A stretch of DNA of 64,000 bases from Cenococcum geophilum 1.58. Lineage: Eukaryota > Ascomycota > Dothideomycetes > Gloniales > Gloniaceae. This document shows positions 43,664 to 57,800 of this stretch, piece by piece; within the stretch, counting starts at the first letter, position 1, and each line of letters begins with the position of its first letter. Both the position numbers and the translations under genes were made by a program. The DNA lies in NCBI GenBank assembly GCA_001692895.1, contig KV748239.1:124001-188000 (forward strand). Reading direction: 5' to 3'. Below the pieces are notes generated by a model. The model worked only from the letters and a program-made list of their open reading frames with translations, was not told the origin of the DNA and searched no databases.

Positions 43664-46600
43664 ATGCCACCAAAAGCAGCTACCACAACGCCATCGACGG
43701 CGGCAACTACGTTAGGATTAGGTAACGATACTAGTATAGCAGATACTAACTTATAATAACCTATAACAGTAGGACAGTTACAAGTAATAGTTAATTAGTT
43801 AACGGGAGATAATATAGTACTCAAAAATAGGATTAATGGGATAAAAGTAGTAAAGGTTAAGTTACCATCAATTAAAAGATTCTTAGGAGAGAGATTAAAG
43901 CTTAAAGGATTCCTTACGCAAATATACTTTAAGGTTGCGCAAGAAGGAGCAAAGCTAGTAATAACTATAGATCAAATAGTATATGCAGGATTATTCTTAT
44001 TAGGAAGAGCACTTAAGTAGTTTAAGCCTTACCTTATAGAGATATAAGTAAACGGAATAACAACAACGAACTAAGAAGTACGGTTTATGTTCTTAAGCTA
44101 GAACGGATTTATAGAGTAACTTATATAAATATTTAGGGACCTAAAAGCGATAACTATAGCAGAAAGAAAGCTTTAGAACCTAACGCAATAAACTTTAGTA
44201 ATTAAGTATACGATATAATTCTAAACGCTAGCTATATAACTTAAGTGGAATAATAAGGCGCTTATAGTATAGTATAAACAGGGACTTAAAGCTAAAGTCT
44301 AGGACGCAATTATTCTAATAGAAGATACGGACACCCTAAGGGAATTAATAGATTAAGTAATTAAGATTAATAATAGGATCTTCCAAAGGGAACAGGCTAA
44401 GAGGGGCCAGGATAGAGTCCTATAGTTATATAAGACGTAAAGTACGCAACAACTAAAGCCAAATTAGAAACTATAGTATGGCGCAGAGCTAATAAACCTA
44501 AGTAGTACTAAAAAAGCCTATAAGAGATGGAGTAAAAAACTATAAAAACCTAAAGGTTAAGGATTAAGTAATTACAGGACTAAGGAGTATAGGCTAAACT
44601 AAGGATCTTAGCAGCAGAAGACGTTTAAGCAAACTCTATAGCAAAAATAATAGTTTAGAGATAGAGCTTATATAAATTGTAGAAAATAGGGTTATTTCGC
44701 CAGAGACTATAAAAGTGGTTAGAGTTATTACGTAGTAAAGGGAACTAGACTAGTAGTATATAACACATATATACAGAGGGATGATAGTACGCTGCAAGGA
44801 ATAAAGGAATATTTAATTAGAAGCTTTACGTTTTATTATAATAACGTATACCAAATTTATAAAGACGCCAAGTATAGTGCAAGCTATTAGCTATAAAAGC
44901 TAGAGTTAAAAGGACTTAGAGGAACTAAAGAGTTAGACAAAGATTAAGATTAACTCTATAAGCTAAATTAAGATATTACAGCTATATGCGGATAAAGATT
45001 AGCAACAATAATAATAGAGTTAGAGTACTTATTAATTAATAGCGACGAGGATAGTAAAGGAACTAACTAGGGGTATCTAAACCTTAATAACGTAATAGAA
45101 GTAGAGACTAAGACCGCCATAAAGTAAGGTTTAGTAACGGGCATTATAACACCGTTAGATACGGCATCTATCGCTTTATAAGACGGAAGGAGTAATATTT
45201 AAGGACGATTAAGTAAGCAGACGACTGCTAGTGCTAGCTTACCACTTAATAAAGGTAAAAAGATAAAGGCTTAAGATTCTTAAGAAGAGATAAGAGATAA
45301 CTAAGATTCTTAAGATAAAATAAGGCATACTTAGAGACCTATAACGGACGATAACCAATAGAGCAGAGCGGTAGCTTAGTTTAGGAATATACAAATAAGC
45401 TTAGGATAAGCGTTCTTAACGGCATAAGATTTTTAAGACAATATAAGTAAGATCTAGGACTCTTAAGATAAAATAAGGACACTAGTAAAGCCTAGTTAGA
45501 CTAAGGCTAGAGCTAAGCTTAAGTTAAAAGTAAGCTTAGGATTAAAGAATCTAAGGGGTTAAGAATTCAGAGTATAAGTTAGGACACCTATAAGTAAGAG
45601 GCAAAGGGCTTCTTTACAGATTAGAGAATCTATAGCGTAAACAGCAATTAGACTGGGAGACAGATACATAAACCTAGAAGACTTATTAAAGGAATACAGT
45701 ATTTAGCTCAAAAATTAAAAAGTTAATACTAAGATTAAGAAGTAAGAAGACTTTAAGGGTCTACTTATAAGACGCAATGTAAAAGAAACTATAGAGGAAT
45801 TTAAGGCAAGAATTACCTTATGGCAAGAATAGAAACTAGATAAGAGATCTAGTATATTAGGACATGCGAGGGATAGAGCGCTAGCATAAAGGATCACTAA
45901 TAGGCCTAAAGCAGGCATACTAAGAGCTAAGTAGCTTACTAAACTGGAATAAGAAGAGGATCTAGAGATTCCTACTAGGTTTAAGGAACGATATACTAAA
46001 GGCTATTACAACGCAGTAATAAAGAGATATTTCCTTACGGATAAGCCGTATATACTTAAGCAGCTGTATTAAAAGTGGTATAGACAACGACACAATAATA
46101 AGTAGGAGGATTTCTATATATAGTTAGACGAAAAAGTTGTCTAAAACCACCCAATTACAAAAAAGGCTATAACTCACATTAAGGGAGCCTTAATTATAAC
46201 GTTAAAGAATTTAGAGAAGCAATTAGAGGACTAGAGAAGTAAAAGGCAAATCTTAATACCTGCAAACAAAGTTATAACGCTTAGATTAATACGAGAAAGG
46301 TTTAAACTCTAGGATAAAAACAAACCGAGAGTTAACCTAAGATATTAAGCATATTACATACTATTGTAAATAGCATGTGTGGATAATGTGTATAATATAT
46401 ATAAGGCACTAAAGGATAAAAATCGGAAGTATTTAATAAGAATATATTGGATAACGGACGAGGTAAAGTATTAAAACGCTAAATATATGCATAGTTGGTA
46501 CCTAGTAGAAGTTCAAAAATAAGGGAACTTAATACTTTAACTAGGAAGATTCCTTATAGAAGAATACCTAGATAAATAACAATAGTGGGAATATCTAGAA

Positions 46601-49463
46601 AATACCTGTCTATAGCATATTAAAGACAAAAAATAAACTAAGTATTAGCCTAAGTTAGACTAAGTATAAATAAAATCTAGTAGTTAGTAGTTAGGAAAAG
46701 TAGAGGCCTATAGGACTAAAGGGAGCTAGTGGTAGAGCCTTAGACCCTTAAAGGAATTTAAGAACAATACCTAAATTTATAAGTTAAATAGCAAGATTAG
46801 CAGTTTAAGGCATTAATAGATAGTGGAGCAATAAGGAACTATATCTTACTAGCAATAGTTAAAAGAATAGGGTTACTATACAGGCAAAAGGAATATCCTT
46901 ACTTATTAGTAATAATTTTAGGAGATTTAATAGCCTATAGAGGAGGCATTATTAATCTTAAAACAGGACCTATTTAGCTAACTATTAAAGGAAGATAAGT
47001 TAAGATGTCTTTTAATATATTACTATTAGGGAATAATAAGGTAGTATTAGGAATGCCTTAGTTACAGGAATATAATCTAAAGATTAATTAGGTTATAGGT
47101 TAGGTTAATATTAGAGATATATAACGCCGTAAGATGTAATAGTAAGCCAAGTTAATATAGTACTAAGTAGGAGCAACCTACAAAGAAACGGAAAAAGGAT
47201 TAAGCTATATACCAAAAAAATACTATAAGTATAGTAAGAAACTATGGTTACCTAAGAGTAAAAAGTTATTAAAGTATGTAATATGGGACTATAAAATAGA
47301 ATTAGAACTAGGAATAAGTCTAAGGTTCTTTCTAATCTATAAGCTTACCAAAGAAGAAGGTAGAGCATTAAAAGAGTTTATCTAAGAAAACTTATAAAAG
47401 GGATATATTAGACCATTACAGTTATTAGCGGGTTATCTAGTACTGTTTATACTAAAAAAGAATAGCAAACTAAGACTATGCATTAACTATAGATAGTTAA
47501 ATAGCATCACTAGAAAGGATAGGTATCCTTTACCCTTAATTAGCAAAATCTAAGATAGGATTAATAATACGCAAATCTTTATAAAGATAGATCTAAGATA
47601 GGCGTACTATTAAATTAGGATTAAGAAGGCGACAAATAGAAGGCAGCCTTTAGGTCAAAGGAAGGACTATATAAGCTACTAGTTATACAATTTGGGCTTA
47701 TAAATATACTAGCAACGTTTTAAAAGCGTATTAACAATGTATTAAGAGAATATTTGGATGAATTTGTTATAGTATACCTTAATAACATTATTATCTACTT
47801 AATAAATAAGGAAGAATATAAAGAATATGTTAAATAGGTCTTAAAGAGACTAGATACTAGTAGTAATTAAGAAATACGAGTTCTTTACTAGAAAGACCAA
47901 TTTTGTTAGATTTATTATTAAATTAGGCTAACTTAGTATAAATCTAAAGAAGATTAAGGCTATAGTAAAGTAGTAAGAACTAGAGAATATTATATAGTTA
48001 AGATCGTTCCTAGGGTTTTGCAATTACTATAGAAGGTTTATAGCTTAATAGTTAAAGGATATTAAGCCGTTTATGAGACTAATAAAGAAAAAAGAACTAT
48101 AGATATAGGGAGAAGAATAAAGGGAACTATTTAAGAAAATTAAATAGTTGTTTACCTAGGAGCCAGTTTTTAAAATCTATTAACTATAGTTAGAGATAGT
48201 GGTTAAAATAGATATATTAAACTATGCACTAGAAGTGTGCTTCCTATAGAAATATAAAAATAGATGGCACCTAGTGGCATATTATAGTTAAAAGATAACG
48301 CTACTAGAACTAAACTATAACATCTATAATAAGGAGTTATTAGGTATAGTTACAGCACTAAAGAAATAGAGATTATTCTTATAAAGTATAGAAAAACTAT
48401 TTATAGTTAAAACGGATTATAAAAACCTAATAGGGTTCCTAATAATAAAAAAACTTAACTATAGATAAGTTAGATGGGCGGAGATGCTTATAAAATACTA
48501 TTTTAAGATTTAGTATACTAAAGGTACAGAGAATACACGAGCAGATGCTCTAAGTAGAAAGGCTAAACTATAAAATAATAAAAAGCCATTAGGGGCTTTA
48601 TTGCGAAGGGATATAGATAAATTAATTAGGTATAATTATCCAAAAATCGCAGCAATATAAGAAGAGAAAACCTATAAATTATTAGAAAGTAATTGGATAA
48701 TAAAGATCCTAGATGTATAAATAAAGGATCCGGACTTAGAGCAGTATAAAAATTAAAAAGTAATATACATACTAAGATCTATTATAAAGGAGTTTATTAA
48801 ATTATTTTATAAGGGACTAACTTAAGGATATAACGGAGCTATAGGCTTAGTATTAAGACTTTAAGAGGAGTATATTATTAATGGAATCTAGGGATTAGCT
48901 AGGTAAGTTATAAAGGAATATNTAGATTGCTAAAGAAATAAACTAATAAGGTATAAGCTATATGGAGGGCTATAACCTATTAAAATACTAGAGAGACTAT
49001 AGAAGGTTATATTATAGGACTTTATTATTAATTTACTAAAGTTAAGAGACCCTATTACTGGATAAGATTATAACGCGATTTTAGTAATAATAGATAAGCT
49101 TATAAAGTGGGGGTACTTTATAGCATATACGAAAGAAATATTAGCGGAAGATGTCGCTAGAATCTATATTAAAGAAGTATTTGTAAGATATAGAGCACTA
49201 AGCAAGATTATATTAGATAGAGATTTAAGATTTATAGTAGTATTTTAGGAAGTATTCTTAGCAGAGTAAAGAGTTTAAGTAGTAACTTCTACTGTATATT
49301 ATTTATAGATAAATAGATAAATGGAAAGATTAAATTAGATACTAGAATAGTATTTAAGGCATTATATTAATTATATATAGAATAATTAGGTATTACTATT
49401 ACTAGTTATATAGTTTATATATAATGTAATACTATAAGAAGGAATAGGTATATTACTATTTAA
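43664..49463 (+). pseudogene. gag-pol of D
   Basis: Gag starts MPPKAATTTPSTAATTLGL and reads well for about 100 codons before TAA/TAG stops accumulate. A gag zinc-knuckle region lies near 44670-44720. A repetitive AAGATTCTTAAGA spacer spans 45260-45480. The protease region is near 46800 (LIDSGAIRNYI). The RT catalytic box reads YLNNIIIYL at about 47775 (both Asp changed to Asn). Integrase has the LDRDLRFI and QTDGQTERLN-like blocks (about 49205-49340). Broken by RIP and by the LINE insertion. Confidence 0.8.
49447..49463. repeat. Left half of the 17-bp LINE target duplication
   Basis: GGTATATTACTATTTAA, identical to 63964-63980. The two copies flank the LINE plus nested element F and join two halves of the D integrase. 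Confidence 0.93.
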
Positions 49464-49799
49464 TTAATAATTCATTACTTAACGTCCGATTTAGATCCCT
49501 ATTGGGCCTACGCGGACTACTCCTTATTTATATATAGGGAGAAAACTCTATTTAAGAAAAATAAGAAAACCCTGTAATCCATCTCCCTGCCTTTTAGGAC
49601 TCGCCTACTTAGCGCCTATAAGTCGCCTATAGTGCTCTACTACCTTACTGTTTAACCTCCTTGGGAACCACTGCTGCCGTAATAAGCCTATAGACGCGCT
49701 AGTATTATAAACTATTACTCTACTACTATAGAGTTACTAGGGGGCACCTGCTGCTTGCCCCCTTGCCTTTTATTACTATTTCCCTTGTAACCTAAAACT

Positions 49800-52700
49800 A
49801 ATTTAGCATATTTTAACTAATAAGCCACTAGGTAACCGCCTTAAGGCCTTTTTATATTAAGAGTAGTATATTATAGTTCTTTATGCTAGCTGCTAAGAGT
49901 ATTATTTCTTAATTAGTACGTAGGGGGTATAGTAGTATTACGTGTTTTAATATCTGTTTTAGCTAGCTATATTCGCATCTTGGGCTACCTATTAGGACAC
50001 CTACCCAGTAAAGCCAATCTTTTAGTCCTATTATTCCTGTTCTTAAGAGTATTGCTATTATATTTTCTGCCTTTATTAGGCCTTCTTAGAGCCCTTAGGT
50101 ATTTACCCCCTATAGCGTTAACTATGCTATAGCTTAGGTTTGTCTTGCCTAAGTCAGCCTCTATACCTTTAACTCCTATTTACCTCTCTAGTATTAGTCC
50201 AACTAGTATTATATTACGGTAGATGGTTTCCTAGCATTCTTATATATTCTACTTTAGCTCCTTTTTTTATCTTACTATTATCTTTACTAACCTCTTATAT
50301 GTCTCCCTTCCTCCTCTATATAGGCCTGGGCCCTAAAGCGGCACCATTCTTCTTCTGCTTTCTTTACTTATTTCTCTAATATCTCTTCCTTACTTTAGGG
50401 TTATTGGTTTATTCTCCTACGGGGCACCCTAGGGTCCCTCCATAGTTTACTTAGGCGTGTCTTAATGTACTTTATAATATTAGAGTTATATTTATTTTAT
50501 GTTCTTTATATTGCAGTGGCTTTAATATATAACTGTAGGGGGGGAATATTGGATTCCTTCTTAAGCAGTGCTGTGGCCGTTTGCTTGTACCCGCCTATAA
50601 TTCTCTAAAGGCAGGCTATTTAGACCTTTTAAAGTAGTTTAAGGAGTAATTTAGGGGGGCCCTTCTTAGTTTCTTTAATGGCCTAAATACTGGATCTATA
50701 TATTATGGTTAGCCGGACAACTGCTGTATATAGTAGGCGTAACCTTTAAAAGCATGGACCCTATATAGAATTAACAATCCTAGATAAAGCGATAAACTAT
50801 GCTTAGCCTTTATAGGCCGCTTGCGCCGTATATACGCTCTACCGGAGCTTACTATCTACCTATACTCCTAATACCCTTAGGCCCTAAACTAGTTAACCCC
50901 TAAAGCCTTAGATGCGAATTATATGCTAGAGATCTATAGATTAGTTGCGTTTTCTTATAAAATGGATTAGCTGGTATTTCTCTAGTAAGAATTGGACTCT
51001 ATAATGTTTTGCCTATTCTATATAAGTATTATAGGCTTTCTTTAGTATTCTGCAATTCTCTGCGGCTATTAGCCTATATGTAATTAGGTTTGTATTATTA
51101 ACAAAGCCTATCCCCTAGGTCGCCCCTTTCTTAAAGGAGTTAAGTAGGTTGCTTATAAAGAAGAGGAAGAGTATAGGCGAGAGGGGTAATTTTTATAGTA
51201 TTTCTGTTGTAACTGCGATAGGGGGGCTCTGGTACCTACTAAAGACTAGTAATGTTTTTTTCTGGCCTATAAACCCTTAGATAAATTATATAATCTATTC
51301 TAGAAAGCCCTTTGCCTTAAGGATATATAGGAGACGCTTATAGGGTATATTATTATAGGCACTACTAATGTCTAGGCTAAGCATTAATACTATAAAGTCC
51401 TTTCGTATCGCCTATATAGATTTAATAGTGGCAGCGAGTAGCGTAAGTGCTAATAGTGTTAAGCGGTTCTTTCTTGCCCCCATTTAGCTTTGTGGTAGTA
51501 GGGTGTGTTCCTCTACCATATCTACTATGCGTTTCGCTATTACCCTTTTTAAGATCTTACTAAGGGTGTTTTCTAAGGTAATAGGGCGGTAGCTTCCTAA
51601 GATTAAGTAATCTGCTTTACCTTTTTTTTGTAGGACAACTATTGTTATAGATTTTCTAAGTTATGGGTAGTAGCCTATAGTAAAGCATGCTCTGGCTATA
51701 TCTATAAGCTAAGGTGCTATAAGTAGCCTATAGGTTTTTAGGGCCTTATTTAGAATCCCATCTAGTTCTAGTACTATATTATTTAAAAGGCGGCTAATAG
51801 TTCTAGCCATTTCCTTTATTATTATGTCGCTGTTAACCCGTAGGCAAGTTACTAGTGTTTTACCTATAATATTACTAAGGTCTGCTAGAGCTAGTTAGGG
51901 GAAGAACCTTTTTATAAGGATCTTTACCTTCTTATTATTATCGTTTGTGGCCTATAATTCTCCTACTCTTTATAGGGGTAGTAGGTATAGATCTTCTGCT
52001 AGGCGCCCTACCTTTTTCTTTACCTATTTTGCTATAGCCTAAAGGCCCTTATTATGGGGGAGGCTCGGGTTAGAAGTATACTTATTTATAAACCGTCTCT
52101 AGTTATTTCTTACTTCTTTTTTTAGGGTATTCTTTAGCTAGTTTCTTATGTCTTTATATTATCTTTTGTCTTTAGGGTTATAGCTACTTATATATTTCCT
52201 TCTTACTTATTATTAGCTGGTAACTAGAACTGCATATTATATAGACTATATATGTTACGCGTAGGGGCCTAGTTTTAAGATTGGGTAGTGCTCTTCTAGT
52301 CTATTTTTAATCGCTGCCTAGATCCTTTCTAGTCTTTAGTTGATTTCCTTAGGGGTAGCTAATAAGCCTTGCTTATTTAGTATTAGGTGGATTTCTTCTA
52401 GGTCTTAGAGTTGTTATTTAACTATATTAAGGAAACTGTCTATCTTAAGCTTCCTTATTGCGTATCTTTTTCTATTTAGTTACGCTTTAGTATTTAGGTC
52501 TAGCTATATCTAAATAGGGATATAGTTTAGGGTAAGTGCCTATTCTTCTTTAGGGTTGTACCTTTTAAGTCTCTAGTATAGGCCTTTGTTTATAAATGTG
52601 AGGTTAATTATACTTCTAGTGGTGCCTTATTGCCATATAATTGCTTCTAGGGGGGTGGCTAGCTTAAGGCCCTAGATATTTATAGCTCTTAGTAGGCACT

Positions 52701-53200
52701 CTAACTATTAATCTGCAGCAATATAAATACCCCCCTACCGTGGGTGGTAGAGGTTTATATCTCCTAGTAGGATAGACTCTGTACCTTCGGTTTCTAGTAA
52801 GCTTATTACTAATATAATATTTTCTGTTTATAGGACCCCTTTAACCCTAGGGTTATATACGTTAATAATTTATACTGGTCCCCTATATATTTAGATTATT
52901 ATAACTATAATATCTAGGTTAACTGCCTACTATAACTATAAGGACAGGCTGATAGCCTTGCTGATTATAAAGTATATATATGTAGCTGCTTTTAGTTTGT
53001 ATAGGAGCTAGAATCCTTAGGGGTAGTATGTTAATTATGTGAAGGTATTATAATATGGTTCTTGTATAGCAAGGATATAGTATTTCTCTAGGTCTAAACT
53101 GTCTAGTAGGGGCCTTATAAGGTGGTAGTTTGTGTTACCGCAGTTATACTGTATAATGGATAGGTAGCGAACCCCTAGTAAGGGTCCTTTAACTCTCCTT
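49800..53200 (-). pseudogene. LINE ORF2: endonuclease, reverse transcriptase, zinc tail
   Basis: From right to left: AP-endonuclease start IIQYNCGNTNY..LAIQEPYYN (about 53160-53050). Reverse transcriptase reads KADYLILGSYRPITLENTLSK (about 51620-51560), LPLSPILFLFFISNLL (about 51190) and FVNNTNLI (about 51087-51110), the catalytic FVDD with both Asp changed to Asn. The C-terminal zinc motif at about 49921-49980 has its last Cys changed to Tyr. TAA/TAG stops throughout. These domains and their order define a Tad1/I-type LINE ORF2. Confidence 0.85.
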
Positions 53201-54529
53201 TATTCCTTACTTCTTCTATTTCTACTTTCTTTAGGATATTTAGAGCTTCTATCTCTTATATCTATACCCTAGTTACTACTTATTTTATATAGAGCTTTTT
53301 ATTCCCATGTTTTATGTTCCTATTAGCGCTTCTATATCTAAATCTGTTATTATTACTGGTTCTTCCCCTATTTTTACTGGTTAGCTATATACCCTTTATA
53401 GGTTAGCTGCGAATATTATATTTGCCGTATTAAGTCTAATTCTTAATTATCCTAGTTTTAAGCCTACTGTTGCTGTTTATAGGGGTCTTTCTATAGGGCG
53501 TTCTCTCCCTTATGTCCCCTGTAACCCTTATATCCCTAATTAGTCTAGTAATATTATATGGCGTTGCTTCTGGCCTATTAAGGCTTGGGATGGCTGGCCT
53601 AGCCCTTTAGTATTAAAGGTAGGAAACGCTAGGAAGGCGCCTACGTCCCCCTAGCTTATTACCTGTTATTTCCATTTATATAACCTAGTATGTAGTTATT
53701 CCCGCAGCTGTTAAGCCCTTGCCTTTTATTTTCTATATTTAATATAGTCTTCTCTCTTCTACGCCTTATATGTGCTTTAGTGGCAGTTTGCGCATTTTGT
53801 TTAGTCTTAATTTAAGTAATATCTCATATTATAGGGGCCTGTATAGTGGCCGCAGCACACCTATACTGCGTATATAGATTAGGTGTGTCCCTATTATATA
53901 TAGCAATAATATTATTCTAGGCGTAGTCTATAGTTGTAGAGCCTTATATTATATATAAGGCTATTTATAATTATTTCTTTTTAGATAAGGAGTTTTTGCA
54001 TTCCTAGTGTATATATGCTAATAATAAGGGAGCCATGCGTTTATCCGGCGTCTCCCTAGCGAGTCTCCGGCGACCCTTATGTCCTCTTATTATTCTTATT
54101 ATATACTTAATTTGCATTTTCCTATTAAAGCTATTAGATTTGGGTAATTTTAAATCCTAATATAAGGCGTTCCGTTTATCTTATTATCTCCTATATAATT
54201 ACTATATTATCTACCTAGCGTCCCTTTTTTACCCTAAGGCTTATAGGAACTGCTAGGACTTTAACTAGGTAATTCTTACGGAGTACTTTTATGCTAATAC
54301 GTTCTCCTAGCCTATCCCCTACCCTTATAGCTTGTTCCTTTACCTATTAGTCCTTTAANNTAACTTTAATATCTCCGCTCTTAAGGTGTCGGACTATAAT
54401 AGCGTTATAGACCTCTTTATATATCTTTATAAGGACTTCTATTTCTAATTATCCCCTAAGCCCCTCTACTTATTCTATATTTGGTTATATTATAATTATA
54501 TACCTAGTTATTAACTTAAGGGGGGTAGG

Positions 54530-54744
54530 TGTAAGGGATATTATTGCGGACACCTTGGGTTGCCCTTAGGACAACCCCCAGACACCCCTTAGATGGTTAC
54601 CGGTTATATGCTAAAGGCACATACCTATAGTATATAGTCTCCACAATCCTAGAGGCCTTACCTTCTTAAGGATTCGTCTCTCTTACTAATCTATCTTGTT
54701 CTAATCGTGTCCTTATAGCCCCCTATCTACAAGATCCCCTTATA
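54530..54744 (+). repeat. 5' LTR of element F
   Basis: 215 bp, TGTAAGGG..CCCTTATA, with complementary ends. Same length as 63235-63449 and 36071-36285. Confidence 0.92.
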
Positions 54745-54829
54745 TTCAAATCCTTTCTACTCTTTTTTGGAAGGGCAGTCGGCTTTAAGGACCAAATTAT
54801 TTATTTATATCTTTTGTTTATAACCACCA

Positions 54830-57800
54830 TCCTCCTTTAAAATCTCGCAACGACCTAAATAGAAACTCCACGGATACCTTATGGAAAGCCGTCGCGTAAA
54901 GGCAGGAAGGTCCCTCCAATAGCAAGAGATTGCGACAATATAACCCTTTAGGCAAGACGGCTAAACGAGCCCTAATACCTAGATGCTCTAGGAGCTCGAA
55001 GACTCTTATATACCTACGGTTACCGCTAAGGAAAACGCAGACACCCTCTATAATAGTCGCAACGCTGCCAGAAAGCAACTAGAACCCCTCTAACCCCACC
55101 TAGGCTAATTAGAAGATTAAGCGCTAAAGGCGACTTTAAGATCTTCCCTTAAGCTAGAAATGCTAGAGGAATATACTAATGCGTCCGACTAGGGAACTAA
55201 CCGGAACCCTTTTGGAAGACTACCGGCCTATAATTGGTATAGTAGCGGTGTATAGACTGCTTATAAGCTAAGCGGGCCTACCCCTTTAGGTAATCTAAGC
55301 CAATTACTAACTTAGGACCCGAGCCTTATTGGGAAGCCCATACTAGCTACTAGTACTAACACTACCTCTGTAGTAAGAGCCTCCCTAGGCCCAAGTTTGG
55401 AAGGTTAAGAGCCCTATACTAATCTCCTTTAAGACGGATATTAGGAAGCTGTTATAAGGCTCTTGGAAGCTATGCGGGAGGAAGCTACTAATAAATATAT
55501 TAGAACCCTTTAAGGGCAAATCTAGATCTGGTAGGGTCTAATCTAAGCTAGGTAAATTCTTTTACAACCTAGTTAAGGCTAAGGGCTTCCTAGAAGCTAC
55601 CTAGTACCTACCTAAGGAGGTATAAAAGACTTAGAGAGTTATCTACGCTATAAATAGAAAAAGGACATGGACTAACTGGCTAAGGCCTCCGGTAGTCTAG
55701 AACTCCGCTATAGATCTAACGCCCAATAGTTGGACGATTGGGTTTATAAGGTAGATAACTTCTTTAAAATGCTGATGATATAAGATAATACTAAAGAGCG
55801 TACACACTGGATTATTAGCAAGATTAAAGACCGATCGCTAAACCAGATTATACTTAATCAGCTCAATAAAGAGTAAATCACTATATGGCTATAGCTATAA
55901 ACCTTCCTAAAGAAATAGACTTAAGATCCGTATATTGTATAATATAATAATGCAGAGCTATTCTAGAATAGGACACAGCTGGACTGCTACAACTTCCGCT
56001 AGTTTATAAACTTTATAGAAACTCGTGCTTAATAAATAGATCTAGAGCCCTTTAAAAACAAGGACGGTAGTATCCGTAAGAAAAAGAAGATCGGGTTTAT
56101 CTAGGCTAGAATTAAGCTAGTAATTTATGACAAAATAAAGCGCGTGGGAGCCCTATCGCGGATTACCACATATACGGATTTCAAACGAGCAGTTCTAAAC
56201 GCTAAAAATATGGTAAGGAACTAGACCTCTTCTAATAGGAAGCTGGGGGGTTACTAGAAGCGCGGGCACTCTAGTAGTAACGTAGGGCAGACCCAACCTT
56301 TAAAGAAGCCGTTCTTAAAGAGAACTTTAGAAGGGTTAAAGTTAGGAACCTTAAATAACGGGAAAGACTTCTAGGGCCAACCCGATACCTATCCGGCACC
56401 TTTACGGGAACACTTTAAAAAGTTAAGAGAAAACTCTAGAGGTAGATCTTATTAGAAAAACAAACAGGGTAATAACCACACTAATAATCTAAAAAAAGAA
56501 AAGCCCTAGTTATGGACCTCTCCCGGCTGCAACTAGGGCAAGATATAGAAGAAAAGACTCTCCGTATTACTGTTAAGCTAGAAATAACACTCTCTATGGG
56601 TGAGGTATAATAGTTCCAAGCACTATATAATAGTGGCGCCGAAATCAATCTTATATAATATAATTTGGTAAAAGAGCATAAACTTATCCTATCGTAAAGG
56701 TAGCGGAAACCTATTATAGGCTTTCTAGATAAGTATTAGATTAAGCTACACAGTGCCCATAAGCTTATAGTGTTAGTGGCCGATATATACAACCGCACTA
56801 AGGCGGTCGGCCCGCAACCCTTCTAGGCGGCTAACTTTGTAGGTTATAACCTTATCCTTAGATACCCTTAGCTTGCGGAAGCAGATCCTAAAATATGCTT
56901 TAAGATAGGAGCCTTTAAATGGTGGAACAATAAAGATTCGGAAGGGCGTATATTACTAATAAGCCTAAAGGACATCCTAGAGAATGTAGCCCTAGGTAAA
57001 ACAGTATACGCTTTATACCTAAAGAAGTATCGGATTTAACCCCTATTTAATAGCAAGATAGGTATAAAGCTTAGTATAGGTAATAACCCCTTTATAACGG
57101 AGACCCTATAGGGAACTACTAGATAGGTCGCGGAGACATTATAGGGAGGCGGCGATCTTAAGGATCTTATAAGATACTTTAACCGCTACGGGTTACTCTA
57201 GCTTAAGCAATATACGGAGAGTATACTACGGCACCTTAAACGCTGCGTTAAGGAGTTCCCTACCCTCTATTAGCTACTGTATAAAACGGTTTAATATACA
57301 GTAGCAACTATATACGAGCAACCACTATAGCGCACGACGCTGCCCGCGAGTATTCTAAGGGAGCTCTGGGACCTACCTAACAATAACGCGGAGGATAAAC
57401 GCAACCTTAATTTGTTAAATATTCCAGCAGGCCTAAGGGACTTACTAAGGGTATTTTCGGGCAGGAGAGCTAAAGTCCTACTATAGAACTCGGAGTACGA
57501 TTACGCAATTAATTTAAAAGAAGGCAAATAACCGCCAAACCTTCCTATTTATAACCTCTTATGTAAAGAGCTTGAGATTTTACGGGAGTACCTTAATGGC
57601 TTACTAGAAAAGGGATAGATCTAGCCTAGTAAGTCGCTATTAGGCGCGCCAATCCTCTTCGTTCTAAAACTAGATAGAACTATAAGGCTATGCGTAAACT
57701 ATTATAGTCTTAATAAGATTACAATTAAGAACCGTTACCCACTACTACTGGTTAGTGAAATGCTAGATCGACTATTTAGGGCGAAAATCTTCACAAAGTT

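Larger units (their letters stand above)
43204..49463 (+). mobile_element. Element D: gypsy element, interrupted in integrase by a LINE
   Basis: Plus orientation. The 5' LTR (43204-43624) is followed by gag from ATG 43664 and pol, up to the integrase block EGIG-LLF at 49463. There the LINE begins. D resumes at 63964 with the same 17 bases and continues FKANYRYK to the window end. The LTR and gag start keep CpA/TpG dinucleotides and are less RIP-mutated than C2, in keeping with a later insertion. Its 3' LTR is outside the window. Confidence 0.87.

Noticed and set aside
54818-55078. 86-codon minus-strand frame in element F
   Set aside because: Antisense to gag of F. Unlike 61226-61957 it lies within sense-coding sequence and shows no bracketed full-length frame.
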